From DASRBN01 sp035294305 (lineage in GTDB: Bacteria; Chloroflexota; Ktedonobacteria; Ktedonobacterales; Ktedonobacteraceae), in assembly GCA_035294305.1 (NCBI GenBank), contig DATGLD010000051.1, positions 257,052 to 321,051 on the forward strand: a stretch of 64,000 nucleotides of DNA. Reading direction: 5' to 3'. Numbering within the stretch: the first letter of the stretch is position 1; each line of letters opens with the position of its first letter. Below the pieces are notes generated by a model. That model made no database searches. It had not been told where the DNA came from and saw only the letters and a list, made by a program, of their open reading frames with translations. Shown piece by piece: positions 51,290 through 60,935 of this stretch. The translations under genes were made by a program, and so were the position numbers.

Positions 51290-53464
51290 TCATCCCTGTA
51301 AATGTGTTGCCGAGTCAATCGTACGCAATTGCCGGTAACATTCCTGCAACTGCTCTTGATACTGCCGTGTCGTGGCAGCATCGCGCGCGCTTTCCGCCTC
51401 TCTCAGAATGTTCCCAAGCTCTGTAATCTTTTTCCTCAGAGATGCTCGTTTGAGGCGGAAAGCGCATTGCTCTGCATCTCTGACCAACCCCTCACCATCT
51501 AAAGGCGAGCCCGCTTCAATGTTCTTCTTTGCTCGCGCCAGGGTTCCCAGCAGCACAGAAGGCACATATTCTTCAAAGGGTTGATGTAAGGGGGAAGAAC
51601 CACGTTGATACACCGTGTTGATTATGCGGTACAACTCTCGCGTGTCTGTCCCGGCAAAGTCACCATCTGTTATTATACCACAAATATGCTTACTTAGCCC
51701 AGGATTTTTCAAGAGTAGCCCAATCAGGTAGTCTTCCCATTGTAACCTATTACGACTATACCTGTCAAGTCCAAATGTTCTTGTTCTTTCTCGCTCCTCT
51801 CCCCTTGCCTGTTCTTTCGCCTGCCCTCCCTGCTCCCCTTTCCTCGCCACTAGCTCGTCTTCATCGCCCGCTACATTCTCCGCCTGCTGCGCCCGCTCGC
51901 TCCCACTTCCCACACGCTGCCCGCTGCGCTCTTTAAACTCCGCCCGCACCCCGGATGATCGCTGCCTGCGCAAGAGACGCTGCAACTCGTCGTTGAGGCT
52001 GCGCTCGTCGATACTGATCATACCCGCCAGTTTTCTCAGGTACGCATCTCGCTTGATACGGTCAGAAATCATACCTATTACTGGTAATAGACGCTTCGCG
52101 GCCTCACTTTTTCCAACCGGTTCGCGTAAATTTAGGTCCGCCGTCCTCACTACGAAGTAATAATCGACCAGGGGCAGTGGATGCGCCACGGCGTAGGACC
52201 AGGCCGCGAAGTCACGCTGGATCACCTCATCGGGGTCCTCCCCCGCCGGCAGTTGCAGCACATTGATCTCCGCATCTACCTGCTCTTCTAGCCGAATCAT
52301 TCCCTGCGGCTCAGCGCGCCTGCGCCATCGTGACACCGGCACCCCGGAACCTTCATCTGCCAGCGGTACAGGTACAACCTTACGATCAAACCCTTTCATG
52401 GCCTCCTGGATGCCATGCTCAGTAGCGGCTGCTCCGGCAGCATCCGGGTCAAGCGCCAGTGTCACCTGCTTCGTTAGCTTTTTTAGCTGCTGTATATGCT
52501 TCTCAGTTATAGCGCTACCGATACAGGCGACCGTTTGTTTCGTGCCATACTGATGGGCGACCACTGCATCGACATAACCCTCGACGATAATCACCTGCTT
52601 CTCAAGCTTGATGGCTTCCCTTGCCATATCCAGAGCATACAAAACCGTATTTTTTTCAAAGAGCATCGTTTGGGGCGAATTGAGATACTTTGGCGACTCG
52701 TCACCCAGGGCACGACCACCAAAGCCGATCACTCTCCCCCGTATATCACGGATTGGAAAGATGATACGATTGCGAAAGTAATCATAGACTCCACGACTCT
52801 CCCCACTCTCGCTCTGCCCTGATTCATTTTCAGTCTCACCGGCTCTCTCATTACGCCCGCCCATGGGCTCCCACACGCTTGTATTGCCGCGCGCCCGCGC
52901 CAGCCCACCATTTACCAGCTCTCGTTCGCTATAGCCCAGACCCAGCAGATATTTGCATAAACCATCCCAGCGATCAGGCGCGTAACCCAGACCAAAAGCG
53001 ATCACCGATTCGGGCGAGATGCCGCGCTTCCTTATATAAGCGCGCGCCTCCGCCGCTTCCCTTGAACGCAATAGCACCTGGTGAAACCACAATTGCGCAT
53101 CCTCATTCAGCTTGCGCAACCGCTCCTTCGCCGCGTGTGTCTCACGTTCCTGCTCCGGGTCCCTATCACCCTCATATCCCTCAACCGGGATACCGGCTTT
53201 CTCCGCAAGATAGAGCAGCGCATCGCGAAACTCCAACCCCTGCTGCTTTTCTACGAATGAAAAGACGTCGCCACCCTCGTTACATCCAAAACAATGCCAG
53301 GTCTGGGATTCTGGGAACACATAAAATGACGGCGTACGCTCGTTGTGAAAGGGGCACAGCCCTTTCAAGGATTTCCCCGACTTCTGCAGGGCTACAACCA
53401 GCCCTACTTCATCGACCACATCTACTTTCGCTTTGATCTCCTCGATTAAAGATGCCATTTCCAA
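51290..53464 (-). CDS. dnaG: DNA primase
   Basis: 724 residues. The N-terminal zinc finger is complete (C37-P-F-H40 ... C58-F-G-C61), followed by the Toprim core with IIVEGYVDAVVAHQYG and the D-x-D of LALDPDAAG. Two low-complexity insertions (about 195-215, and a charged stretch at about 530-590) lengthen it relative to the usual 600 residues. It lays down RNA primers for replication with the DnaB helicase. It lies directly downstream of the DnaA-box cluster, transcribed away from it, and upstream of rpoD. Confidence 0.96.
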   Translation of the reverse strand: MEMASLIEEIKAKVDVVDEVGLVVALQKSGKSLKGLCPFHNERTPSFYVFPESQTWHCFGCNEGGDVFSFVEKQQGLEFRDALLYLAEKAGIPVEGYEGDRDPEQERETHAAKERLRKLNEDAQLWFHQVLLRSREAAEARAYIRKRGISPESVIAFGLGYAPDRWDGLCKYLLGLGYSERELVNGGLARARGNTSVWEPMGGRNERAGETENESGQSESGESRGVYDYFRNRIIFPIRDIRGRVIGFGGRALGDESPKYLNSPQTMLFEKNTVLYALDMAREAIKLEKQVIIVEGYVDAVVAHQYGTKQTVACIGSAITEKHIQQLKKLTKQVTLALDPDAAGAAATEHGIQEAMKGFDRKVVPVPLADEGSGVPVSRWRRRAEPQGMIRLEEQVDAEINVLQLPAGEDPDEVIQRDFAAWSYAVAHPLPLVDYYFVVRTADLNLREPVGKSEAAKRLLPVIGMISDRIKRDAYLRKLAGMISIDERSLNDELQRLLRRQRSSGVRAEFKERSGQRVGSGSERAQQAENVAGDEDELVARKGEQGGQAKEQARGEERERTRTFGLDRYSRNRLQWEDYLIGLLLKNPGLSKHICGIITDGDFAGTDTRELYRIINTVYQRGSSPLHQPFEEYVPSVLLGTLARAKKNIEAGSPLDGEGLVRDAEQCAFRLKRASLRKKITELGNILREAESARDAATTRQYQEQLQECYRQLRTIDSATHLQG

Positions 53465-53700
53465 ATCCTCTGATCGAGAAACTGGTCATTTAGCTGGTAC
53501 ACGACCGGTGCCGAATCGTAAAATGTGGTGCTACAGGGTTGTTCTGTTTATCTTACAACACATATAACGAACCATACCTCAGAAAGTCGCGCTATTCTAC
53601 ATAATTCTACACTGTTAGAAGTGAAATTACGCCAAATGTACTATCCGTTCTTAAATACGAACCACAAGCCTTACCAGTAGCCTTTGAAAAATTTCCGCGA

Positions 53701-53811
53701 GACACTTATCCACATTTCCACAATCCCTAACTACTATGATTCTTTTTTCTCTTTATTACAAAATATAATGTCGTAGCAGTAGTAGGGTCCGTGGAAATGT
53801 GGATAAGTGTC
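53701..53811. repeat. 21-bp inverted repeat with DnaA boxes flanking AT-rich DNA
   Basis: The arms 53701-53721 and 53791-53811 are exact complements, each containing one perfect DnaA box, and enclose 69 bp rich in A and T. Confidence 0.85.
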
Positions 53812-54266
53812 AGGGAACGCTATTTATTCCGCTCCGGATTTTACGTGTGTGAGCCTCCGGCGGCGCTCGAACAGGTGTGGATAACTTATCCACCGGGCAT
53901 GGTGAGTTGTATTAAATGGGGATAAATCGAGGGGGCTGGTGGATAAAAACCTGTGCTTTGGGGATAACCTGTATCGCTTGGCGTGCCTGAAGCATGCGTT
54001 GGGGATAAGTTATCCCCAACTGTTGTGGATAGCAATTTGTGGTTATCCACCACTTTACCGACTTGGGGATAACTTGCCCACAATTTTTGTGGAAAGAGAC
54101 TCATCCTTTCGGACAGGTAAAACAAGCAAAAGGTAAAGCAGGCACTTTTGCACATTTTCGTGAAGTTGTCCACATTTTTGGCCTACTTATCCACCTTTTC
54201 CGAATCTTCTGCGTAATTAACTCTAGAATATGGGTGGGTTTAATATCATCTTGCGCTTTCCTGTGT

Positions 54267-54366
54267 GTGGAAAACTCATCCACAATTTTTGTGGATAAGT
54301 GGCCACCTGAGCGCCTGCTTTGTGGAAGATGTGGAAAACTTATCCACCGGAAATGTGGATAAACGG
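54267..54366. repeat. 100-bp direct repeat in the origin region, copy 1
   Basis: Matches 54394-54493 at 99 of 100 positions; the one difference (54277 C, 54404 T) turns TCATCCACA into a perfect DnaA box in copy 2. Copy 1 holds perfect boxes at 54290 and 54354. Confidence 0.9.
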
Positions 54367-54393
54367 GTATTGTTTGACTATGATGTGGAGAAG

Positions 54394-54493
54394 GTGGAAA
54401 ACTTATCCACAATTTTTGTGGATAAGTGGCCACCTGAGCGCCTGCTTTGTGGAAGATGTGGAAAACTTATCCACCGGAAATGTGGATAAACGG
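54394..54493. repeat. 100-bp direct repeat in the origin region, copy 2
   Basis: Carries perfect boxes at 54403, 54417 and 54481; separated from copy 1 by 27 bases. Confidence 0.9.
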
Positions 54494-54604
54494 CCTGTGA
54501 GGGGTAACTGAGCGCGCTTCGAGTTTTATCAAGATAAGTTCACTTCCAGTCCTCTCTTCATCTGGTGAGCTATCAGCTTTCTGTGAGATCGGCAGCCAAA
54601 AATA

Positions 54605-54637
54605 CCGAGTTATCCACAATTAATGTGGATAACTCGG
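54605..54637. repeat. Inverted pair of DnaA boxes
   Basis: CCGAGTTATCCACA and its exact complement around ATTAA, so two perfect head-to-head DnaA boxes (54610 and 54624). Lies 47 bp from the end of the debranching-enzyme gene. Confidence 0.85.
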
Positions 54638-54683
54638 TGGAAAATTGTGCAGAAGTATCACGAAAAGATACTCTATTACAGGC

Positions 54684-57188
54684 TTAAATCGAGAAAGCGG
54701 TGTCAAGATGCCGCATACCTGTTTGCGCTAACAGCTTATAGACACGCAGGAGTTCGCCCGTGCTCAAGGCCGATGCCACCAGTTGTGTCCTATGAGATTC
54801 AGCATTCTCTTTCGCATCACCGTCATAGATATTTCCAATCATCCCTAACATTCCGTGGTCAAGCTGCCGCTGGAAAGACTGGAGCGCGCGCAGCCCTTTA
54901 TGCCAGGCTTGCTGGTTACGCGAGCTCGTGTCCTCACTCGATTGTTCGAGGTGAAGCAGGGCGTCCACATATGGCCCGACCAGCCAGGGCCAGGCACTTC
55001 CCTGGTGCAGCGCTCGCTGTTGTTCACGCGCGTTCGCCGGAATCTGGGCTATATACCCCGCTTCACCAGGGGCCAGGGTGCGCAAGCCGAAAGGTGTTAC
55101 CAATCGCTCCGTCACCAGTCCCATCATTGGGCGCGCGAACGATATATCCAGTACCGGATAGCGTAGCGAGAACGCCAGCAGTTGATTTGGCCGGAAGCGC
55201 GTATCATCACCGTCCGGTCCATCGATTACATCATACAGGTAACCACCAAACGCGTACTGGAAACGCTGATTAAAGCTCTGTTTACAGCGCGCGCTTTCCT
55301 CCATGTAGATATCTGTAGTATGACTGAGCCGGCCCAGCGAGAAAAGCCACCGGGTCCACTCATCCATCAGGCGTAGCGCATTGTACCACAAAGCATTGAC
55401 TTCTACGGGTTTGCCGTAGCGCGGCGTGACCGGTTCGCCATTGTCTATGGCATTCATCCATGTCAAGGCCTTTCCGGGCCGGTGTGCCTGCAACAGGCCA
55501 TCCCTGCCATCGACTCGGATATCATTGGTAGTACCCTGCATATACGCTGAGATACAATCGACGAGCCGGGAATAGAGATCATCTAGCAATTGATGATCCT
55601 GTGCCAGCCGCAGGTAGGAGTCAAGAGCGTAGAAGTACCACAGCGTGGTATCTACACTGCCATAATCCTGCTCCATTAATGGAGCATCACGTGTTGGCAA
55701 GCGATCAGGCAACAACCCATACCGGAAATGGCGAGCCAGGTTGCGCAGGATACGTTGCGCATCGCCATAACGCCTGGTAGCCAGGGTCAGGCCTGGAAGC
55801 CCAATTAGAGCCTCTCGCGTCGAATCCCGCAGGCTATGATAGCCGGATATAATAACCGGAACACGCTCTTTATTACTAAAGAACGCAGAATCGTTCCCAA
55901 ATTCGTTGTTACGGAGCAGCGTGCGCTGCACGATAAAACGATCCCCGGCCTGGAGCAGCAGTCGTAAGAACTCCTCACCATCAACCTGTTCCTCGTTTGC
56001 TGCGGTGAGCGGCAGCACCGGGAGAGTTTGCACTGTTTCACCACCCTCGCCGAAGTAGCGCTGAGGTTGTAAAAAACTGCGCGCTCGCTCGATGGCGGTA
56101 GTGTACGAGCGCGTAATCTGGCCGGCATCGAACGTCAAAGACGAGAGCTCTTCGGTAGTCGCAATAATCGTCAGCGTGGCATCCGCGCCGGGCCACAGTT
56201 TTGTCTTAATGACCCCTGGAAGGTAGAGGTCGTCTATCGCGGTCAGACCGGCGGCCTGTTCCTGCCGGCGCAAGAAGTGCCAGTACCAGACTCCGGTTGG
56301 TAGAAAGGTCGTTTCGCTTTCCGGGTGGCCAACAACAAAAATTGAATAGGGTACAGCCCCCTCCCAGGCGCGAATAGTGCAGCCTATCACGCCACGTGGA
56401 AGCTGTAGGGGCCGATTGATCGTGCCCACCACCGATTGATTGGCCCCTTCCTGCCGATCAATAGTCGAGGCCAGACTGATCGCGCCCCGCTCTATGTCCT
56501 TCATATCATCATCGACTTCCGGCGCATGTACTTCAAGCGAAAATTGCCAATCGAGGTTGCCATACTGTGGCTTATCATAAGGGCGATAGGAGGTGAATGG
56601 CAGCAGCGTAAGCGCCAGCGCATTCGGCTCCGTGGGAACGAACCCTTGTGATCGCCCATTATTGCGTCCATGCCCATACGGCGATGTATCTTGTAGCAAG
56701 GCGTTGCCTTGCAGCCGCCCATTTCCGCCAGTTCTTTGATTGTAGGCCCCCTCTTGTGGCTTCTCGGTGCGTAGTACGCGATACTGGATATAGGTCGTAT
56801 TTAAACCCTGGGGCATCCAGATGCGTTTCTCCAGCGTTATGCCATGTATCCCGCCTACACGGTAGGTGAAAATAGGGAAGCCTTCTTCAAGATGGAATGT
56901 TTCAAGATGGACAAAACCCGCCGGGTTAAGTGTTCCATCCTGGTACTCATTGGTGCCAAGATAGTAGGTGCGCTGATCGAAGATGACCTCCTCGTCGATC
57001 TTCGCCAGTAACACATGGGGTATAGCTTCATCGCGAAGAGGTGCTACCAGCAGGCCGTGTTGCATGCGCGCCAGCGTGCCGGCGACCGTGCCTGCCGCGT
57101 AACCCCCCAGGCCGTTCGTGACCAGCCATTCCCGCGAAATCGTTTCGTTGAAATCACAACAAATGCCGCGATCTAAAATAATGGGCAT
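54684..57188 (-). CDS. Glycogen debranching enzyme / amylo-alpha-1,6-glucosidase (GH133-type)
   Basis: 834 residues. The N-terminal domain opens EWLVTNGLGGYAAGTVAGTLARMQHGLLVAPL, typical of prokaryotic debranching enzymes, followed by the C-terminal (alpha/alpha)6 domain with DTRFRPNQLLAFSLRYPVL and GSAWPWLVGPYVDALL. It removes alpha-1,6 branch stubs from glycogen. The catalytic acids were not individually assigned. It ends 47 bp from the origin-like region. A GH57 protein at 60936 may act in the same glucan pathway. Confidence 0.9.
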   Translation of the reverse strand: MPIILDRGICCDFNETISREWLVTNGLGGYAAGTVAGTLARMQHGLLVAPLRDEAIPHVLLAKIDEEVIFDQRTYYLGTNEYQDGTLNPAGFVHLETFHLEEGFPIFTYRVGGIHGITLEKRIWMPQGLNTTYIQYRVLRTEKPQEGAYNQRTGGNGRLQGNALLQDTSPYGHGRNNGRSQGFVPTEPNALALTLLPFTSYRPYDKPQYGNLDWQFSLEVHAPEVDDDMKDIERGAISLASTIDRQEGANQSVVGTINRPLQLPRGVIGCTIRAWEGAVPYSIFVVGHPESETTFLPTGVWYWHFLRRQEQAAGLTAIDDLYLPGVIKTKLWPGADATLTIIATTEELSSLTFDAGQITRSYTTAIERARSFLQPQRYFGEGGETVQTLPVLPLTAANEEQVDGEEFLRLLLQAGDRFIVQRTLLRNNEFGNDSAFFSNKERVPVIISGYHSLRDSTREALIGLPGLTLATRRYGDAQRILRNLARHFRYGLLPDRLPTRDAPLMEQDYGSVDTTLWYFYALDSYLRLAQDHQLLDDLYSRLVDCISAYMQGTTNDIRVDGRDGLLQAHRPGKALTWMNAIDNGEPVTPRYGKPVEVNALWYNALRLMDEWTRWLFSLGRLSHTTDIYMEESARCKQSFNQRFQYAFGGYLYDVIDGPDGDDTRFRPNQLLAFSLRYPVLDISFARPMMGLVTERLVTPFGLRTLAPGEAGYIAQIPANAREQQRALHQGSAWPWLVGPYVDALLHLEQSSEDTSSRNQQAWHKGLRALQSFQRQLDHGMLGMIGNIYDGDAKENAESHRTQLVASALSTGELLRVYKLLAQTGMRHLDTAFSI

Positions 57189-57531
57189 AGCTCCTCGCCC
57201 TCTTGTTCATTATTAATGTAGGGGACACGCTAAATCCCGGGCCCCGTTAGTAAGCATGCTACGTGGACGAATTTCGTTCTCTATTACAAGACCGTCACAG
57301 GGTCTTGCCCTTGCCAGGCAACCTGATTTATCAAAGGCTATTGCTCTCCCCCACAAGTTTATCATAATGCAAATGGAAAAATATAGTTCTTTCTATGGAT
57401 TTTTCTCTCTCATTGCGTAATTGTGATGAATTGTCAGAAAATGTGACCGGTTTGTGATATATTGTTCGATTCTCGACTTTTACGTCGCCCTGAATCACCG
57501 CAAGTATGAGGTCAGATTCAGCCCCTGGACG
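57189..57531. other. Gap between divergent debranching-enzyme and ffh genes
   Basis: AT-rich from 57340 to 57450, with no gene recognised; promoters for both genes are expected here. Confidence 0.35.
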
Positions 57532-57540
57532 TGATATAAT
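57532..57540 (+). promoter_or_regulatory. Extended -10 promoter of ffh
   Basis: TGATATAAT, a perfect extended -10, ends 42 bp before the ffh start codon. The -35 region is poor. Confidence 0.6.
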
Positions 57541-57582
57541 AGGGAGCAAATTTTTTTATCTGGCGAGAGAGGAAACGCAATT

Positions 57583-59085
57583 ATGGCAATGTTTGAAAGC
57601 TTATCAAAACGTCTCGAAGGGGTGTTCACAAATCTTAGTGGTAAGGGGAAGCTGACCGAAGCAGACGTCGATGAGGCCATGCGCGAGGTGCGACTGGCGC
57701 TGCTCGAAGCGGATGTCAGTCTGAAGCTTGTGCGTCAATTTGTTGAACGGGTCAAGGCAAAGGCGGTGGGTGCGGATGTGTTGGGCAGTTTCTCGCCGGC
57801 GCAACAGGTGCTTCAAATCGTCAATGACGAACTGATAGAGATGCTGGGTGGAAGCGATAGCAAGAATAAGCTGGACCTCAGCGGGCCACCTCCCAACGTG
57901 ATTATGCTGGTCGGGCTGCAAGGGTCAGGTAAGACGACGGCGGCAGCCAAGCTCGCTAACTACCTGCGCAAGCAGCAAGGGCAGCGCCCTCTGATGGTCG
58001 CGGCTGACATGTATCGTCCCGCCGCCGTTCAACAGCTGCAAACGCTGGGGAAGCAAATCTCGGTACCGGTCTATTCCGAGCCGATGGGGGCAAACCCGGT
58101 CGATATCTGCGCGCACGCGATTGACTATGCGCGCGAGCAGGCCGCGACGGTGGTGATCCTGGATACGGCGGGCCGCCTGAACATCGACGAGCGCATGATG
58201 CAGGAGGTCATTACTATTCGCAACCGCGTGCGTCCGCGAGAGGTGCTGCTGGTAGCAGATGCCATGACCGGCCAGGAAGCCGTGCGCGTGGCCGATGATT
58301 TTAATAAGGCCGTCTCATTGACCGGCATGATCCTGACCAAGATGGATGGCGATGCTCGGGGTGGCGCGGCGCTTTCTATTCGCGCGGTGACGGGCGTGCC
58401 GATCAAATTCATGGGTGTGGGCGAAAAAACGGATGCCCTGGAGCCATTTTATCCTGATCGTCTGGCCTCGCGTATCCTGGGAATGGGCGATGTGCTTTCG
58501 CTGATCGAACGCGCCCAGGAGACCATCGACCAGGAAGAGGCGCTCAAGGCACAGGCCAAGATGCAGCAAGGCAAGTTTGACCTGGAAGATTTTCTCACCG
58601 CCATGCGCCAGTTGAAACGTATGGGGCCCCTGCGGTCGGTAATGGAGATGCTGCCGGGTTTCAACAAGCTGACCAGCATGCCTGAGATGGAAGAGGCGCT
58701 GGAAGGCGATCACCTGAAGCATATCGAGGCAATTATCCTCTCGATGACAAAAGAGGAACGGCGTAATCCCGACATCATCAATGGCAGCCGGCGGAAGCGC
58801 ATCGCTCGTGGTAGTGGCATGACACCGCAGGATGTCAACCAGCTGCTTTCTCAATTCGGTGAGATGCGCACAATGATGCGGCAGGTCAGCAGCGGCAAGG
58901 GTCCGTGGGCGAGGATGGCGCGGCAGTTTGCCGGAAGTGGTGGTCTACCCGGAATGGAGGCTATGCCCGAAATGCCGGCACCGCGTTTGCCCAGGCCAAA
59001 TGGCGCGGGTGGGAAGAAGACAGGCAAAGCCGCTCGTAAAGAAAAACGTAAGCAAAAACAGAAATCACGAGGTGGACGGAGGTGA
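57583..59085 (+). CDS. ffh: Signal recognition particle protein Ffh
   Basis: 500 residues. N domain, then the SRP GTPase with GLQGSGKTTAAAKLA (G1), VAADMYRPAAVQQL, DTAGRLNIDERMM and TKMDGDARGGAALS (G4 region), and a methionine-rich M domain ending in a long basic tail (GGKKTGKAARKEKRKQK). It binds signal sequences and 4.5S RNA to target ribosomes to the membrane. GAGAGAGGAAAC precedes the ATG. The next gene starts six bases after its stop. Confidence 0.96.
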   Translation: MAMFESLSKRLEGVFTNLSGKGKLTEADVDEAMREVRLALLEADVSLKLVRQFVERVKAKAVGADVLGSFSPAQQVLQIVNDELIEMLGGSDSKNKLDLSGPPPNVIMLVGLQGSGKTTAAAKLANYLRKQQGQRPLMVAADMYRPAAVQQLQTLGKQISVPVYSEPMGANPVDICAHAIDYAREQAATVVILDTAGRLNIDERMMQEVITIRNRVRPREVLLVADAMTGQEAVRVADDFNKAVSLTGMILTKMDGDARGGAALSIRAVTGVPIKFMGVGEKTDALEPFYPDRLASRILGMGDVLSLIERAQETIDQEEALKAQAKMQQGKFDLEDFLTAMRQLKRMGPLRSVMEMLPGFNKLTSMPEMEEALEGDHLKHIEAIILSMTKEERRNPDIINGSRRKRIARGSGMTPQDVNQLLSQFGEMRTMMRQVSSGKGPWARMARQFAGSGGLPGMEAMPEMPAPRLPRPNGAGGKKTGKAARKEKRKQKQKSRGGRR

Positions 59086-59091
59086 TCTTCT

Positions 59092-60789
59092 ATGCGCACA
59101 AAGCGTTCTATTCACCTGGCTCACTCCCTACTGGCGGCGATGCTGATCGGCTTTATGCTGCTGGCGAGCGGCTGTGGTGGCTCCAGCCAATCGCAGCAGC
59201 AGGCCAGCCAGAATAAATCGCAGCTCGATACCGCGCTGCAACATGCTGAAGCAAGCGGTATTCCCGCTTCACAACTCGCTCCTATTGTAAAGAAGGAGCA
59301 GCAACTTGATAGCACCGGCGCGCCCTTTAGCCTCTTCAACGATCAACCCGCTACGGACTATTATCTAAGTCAAGCCAATCAGTATCACCAGCTTTATATC
59401 CAACTGCAAGGAATTGTCAGTTCCGTGACCGATCAGTACTCGACGCAGGCGCAGATGGATATGCAGGATTTCCAGCAGACGCTCGCGGTTCAGGCGGCCA
59501 GGAAGGTCGGCAATATTCAGGCCTTTAGCGAGCAATACAACAAGGATAATGCGCTCTTAGCTGCTGCCGTAACGCCAAAGGATTACATAGCCATCAGCCG
59601 CGATGCGGGTAGCGCGATCCAGGCTTTGCACCTGCTGGCCTCGACGTATACGCAACTCGCGACATTCAAAAATACTATCAATTCGATGCAGAAGGCCCAT
59701 CTGGATGTCTCTGCCATGCAGATTCAATACCAGAGCGACCTTGTGACTTTCAACGCCGCGGTGAGGCCGGCGGATTTCCAGAATCTCAGCAGCCTGGTTG
59801 ACGCGCAATATTCGCTGGCGGTAGCAAACTCGATGCTGGCCCTGCCTTACGTCGGCGCCGCCAAGTTGGGCGAGTTCAAAACGCAACTCGACCTGCTCAA
59901 GACCTATGGGATGGATGCGAGTCCTTATCAAAAGCTGTACGCGGCTGACCAGGCGGCGATGAAGAAGGTTTCCAATATCGGCGAATATTTGTCTGTGTCC
60001 GCGAAGATCGACGCGGACATTGCCACCATGCATGATGACCTGGTGCAGGGGGCGGCCAACTACCTGGTCGGCGAACTGGACCGCGAGGCGCGGGCATGGG
60101 GCAAAGCGCACGCCTATCACGATAAGTTCGATGGCAATAACTATATTCTCGATGCCGGCTACACCTCCGATGGCATCGGCTACTGGATCAGCCGAGACCT
60201 CAGCTGGGCCTACACTCCTGATGACTTCCAGGCCGTAGTGGATGAGGAGAACGACGAGTTCTTCAATCTGCAGATGCTAGAGCAGGATTACTACGATCAT
60301 ACACCCTACAATAAGGTGCATCAGACCGACCTGGAAATGTTCCAGCATTATCCGAGTTTGAAGCAGGGCACGGTGTTGATGGTTTCGTTCGTCGAGCAGG
60401 CAATGCGTGTCTACGATAATGGCAAGCTGATAAATGCTTTCCTGGTGACGACAGGACGCGTCGAGCGCCCTGCGCTGCCCGGCGTCTGGTCGGTACAGGA
60501 CCGCAAGTCGCCGACGGAATTCAAGTCCGACGATCCGCCCGGTTCTCCGTTCTGGTATCCGCCGACGCATATCAATTATGCCATTCTCTATCACTGGGGC
60601 GGTTTCTTCGTACATGACGCCTGGTGGCGTGTGAATTTTGGCCCCGGCACGCAGTTCCCGCACTATGATGTTGGAGGCGATGAGGCCTTCGCCGGCAATG
60701 GCAGCCACGGCTGCATTAATATGCAGGAAGATCAGGCGGCCTGGGTATACGCGCATACCGATTGGAACACGCAGATCGCGGTGTATTAA
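59092..60789 (+). CDS. Lipoprotein with L,D-transpeptidase (YkuD) domain
   Basis: 565 residues. Signal peptide with a lipobox LLASGC, so the protein is lipid-anchored outside the membrane. Residues about 30-420 are helical and repetitive with no clear family; residues 430-565 form a YkuD domain with the catalytic stretch GSHGCINM around C541. Such enzymes cross-link peptidoglycan through meso-DAP or attach proteins. It follows ffh by six bases and is probably co-transcribed. Whether this lineage has a conventional peptidoglycan layer needs checking. Confidence 0.88.
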   Translation: MRTKRSIHLAHSLLAAMLIGFMLLASGCGGSSQSQQQASQNKSQLDTALQHAEASGIPASQLAPIVKKEQQLDSTGAPFSLFNDQPATDYYLSQANQYHQLYIQLQGIVSSVTDQYSTQAQMDMQDFQQTLAVQAARKVGNIQAFSEQYNKDNALLAAAVTPKDYIAISRDAGSAIQALHLLASTYTQLATFKNTINSMQKAHLDVSAMQIQYQSDLVTFNAAVRPADFQNLSSLVDAQYSLAVANSMLALPYVGAAKLGEFKTQLDLLKTYGMDASPYQKLYAADQAAMKKVSNIGEYLSVSAKIDADIATMHDDLVQGAANYLVGELDREARAWGKAHAYHDKFDGNNYILDAGYTSDGIGYWISRDLSWAYTPDDFQAVVDEENDEFFNLQMLEQDYYDHTPYNKVHQTDLEMFQHYPSLKQGTVLMVSFVEQAMRVYDNGKLINAFLVTTGRVERPALPGVWSVQDRKSPTEFKSDDPPGSPFWYPPTHINYAILYHWGGFFVHDAWWRVNFGPGTQFPHYDVGGDEAFAGNGSHGCINMQEDQAAWVYAHTDWNTQIAVY

Positions 60790-60829
60790 GTAAATTGTAC
60801 ATCAAAAGGTTGACCGAGTCCGGAGCTGA

Positions 60830-60915
60830 GGGCGACCGCCAGGGTACGCCCTTACTAGGACACGAAGTAGAGGGTGTATCTGGCAACCCGGAGGGCGTAC
60901 CCTGGCGGTCGCCCT
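60830..60915. repeat. Inverted pair of REP-like units between convergent genes
   Basis: 25-nt perfect arms (60828-60852 and 60892-60916) with a 39-nt loop, 39 bp after the transpeptidase stop and 20 bp after the converging GH57 stop. The same layout as at 1340; probably a bidirectional terminator. Confidence 0.8.
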
Positions 60916-60935
60916 CTCACTTCCCCATTTCTGCT

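Larger units (their letters stand above)
53701..54637. other. oriC: Candidate replication origin (oriC): dense DnaA-box cluster
   Basis: Ten perfect TTATCCACA boxes on either strand at 53706, 53798, 53876, 54290, 54354, 54403, 54417, 54481, 54610 and 54624, plus at least 14 single-mismatch boxes (for example 53886, 53917, 53938, 53959, 54000, 54010, 54043, 54064, 54166, 54187, 54340, 54467) in under 1 kb. AT-rich stretches (53718-53790) could be the unwinding element. It lies between dnaG and a glycogen debranching gene. dnaA is not in the window. Confidence 0.8.

Noticed and set aside
53701..54637. CRISPR array
   Set aside because: The repeated words are DnaA boxes on both strands at irregular spacing, without uniform repeat-spacer structure.
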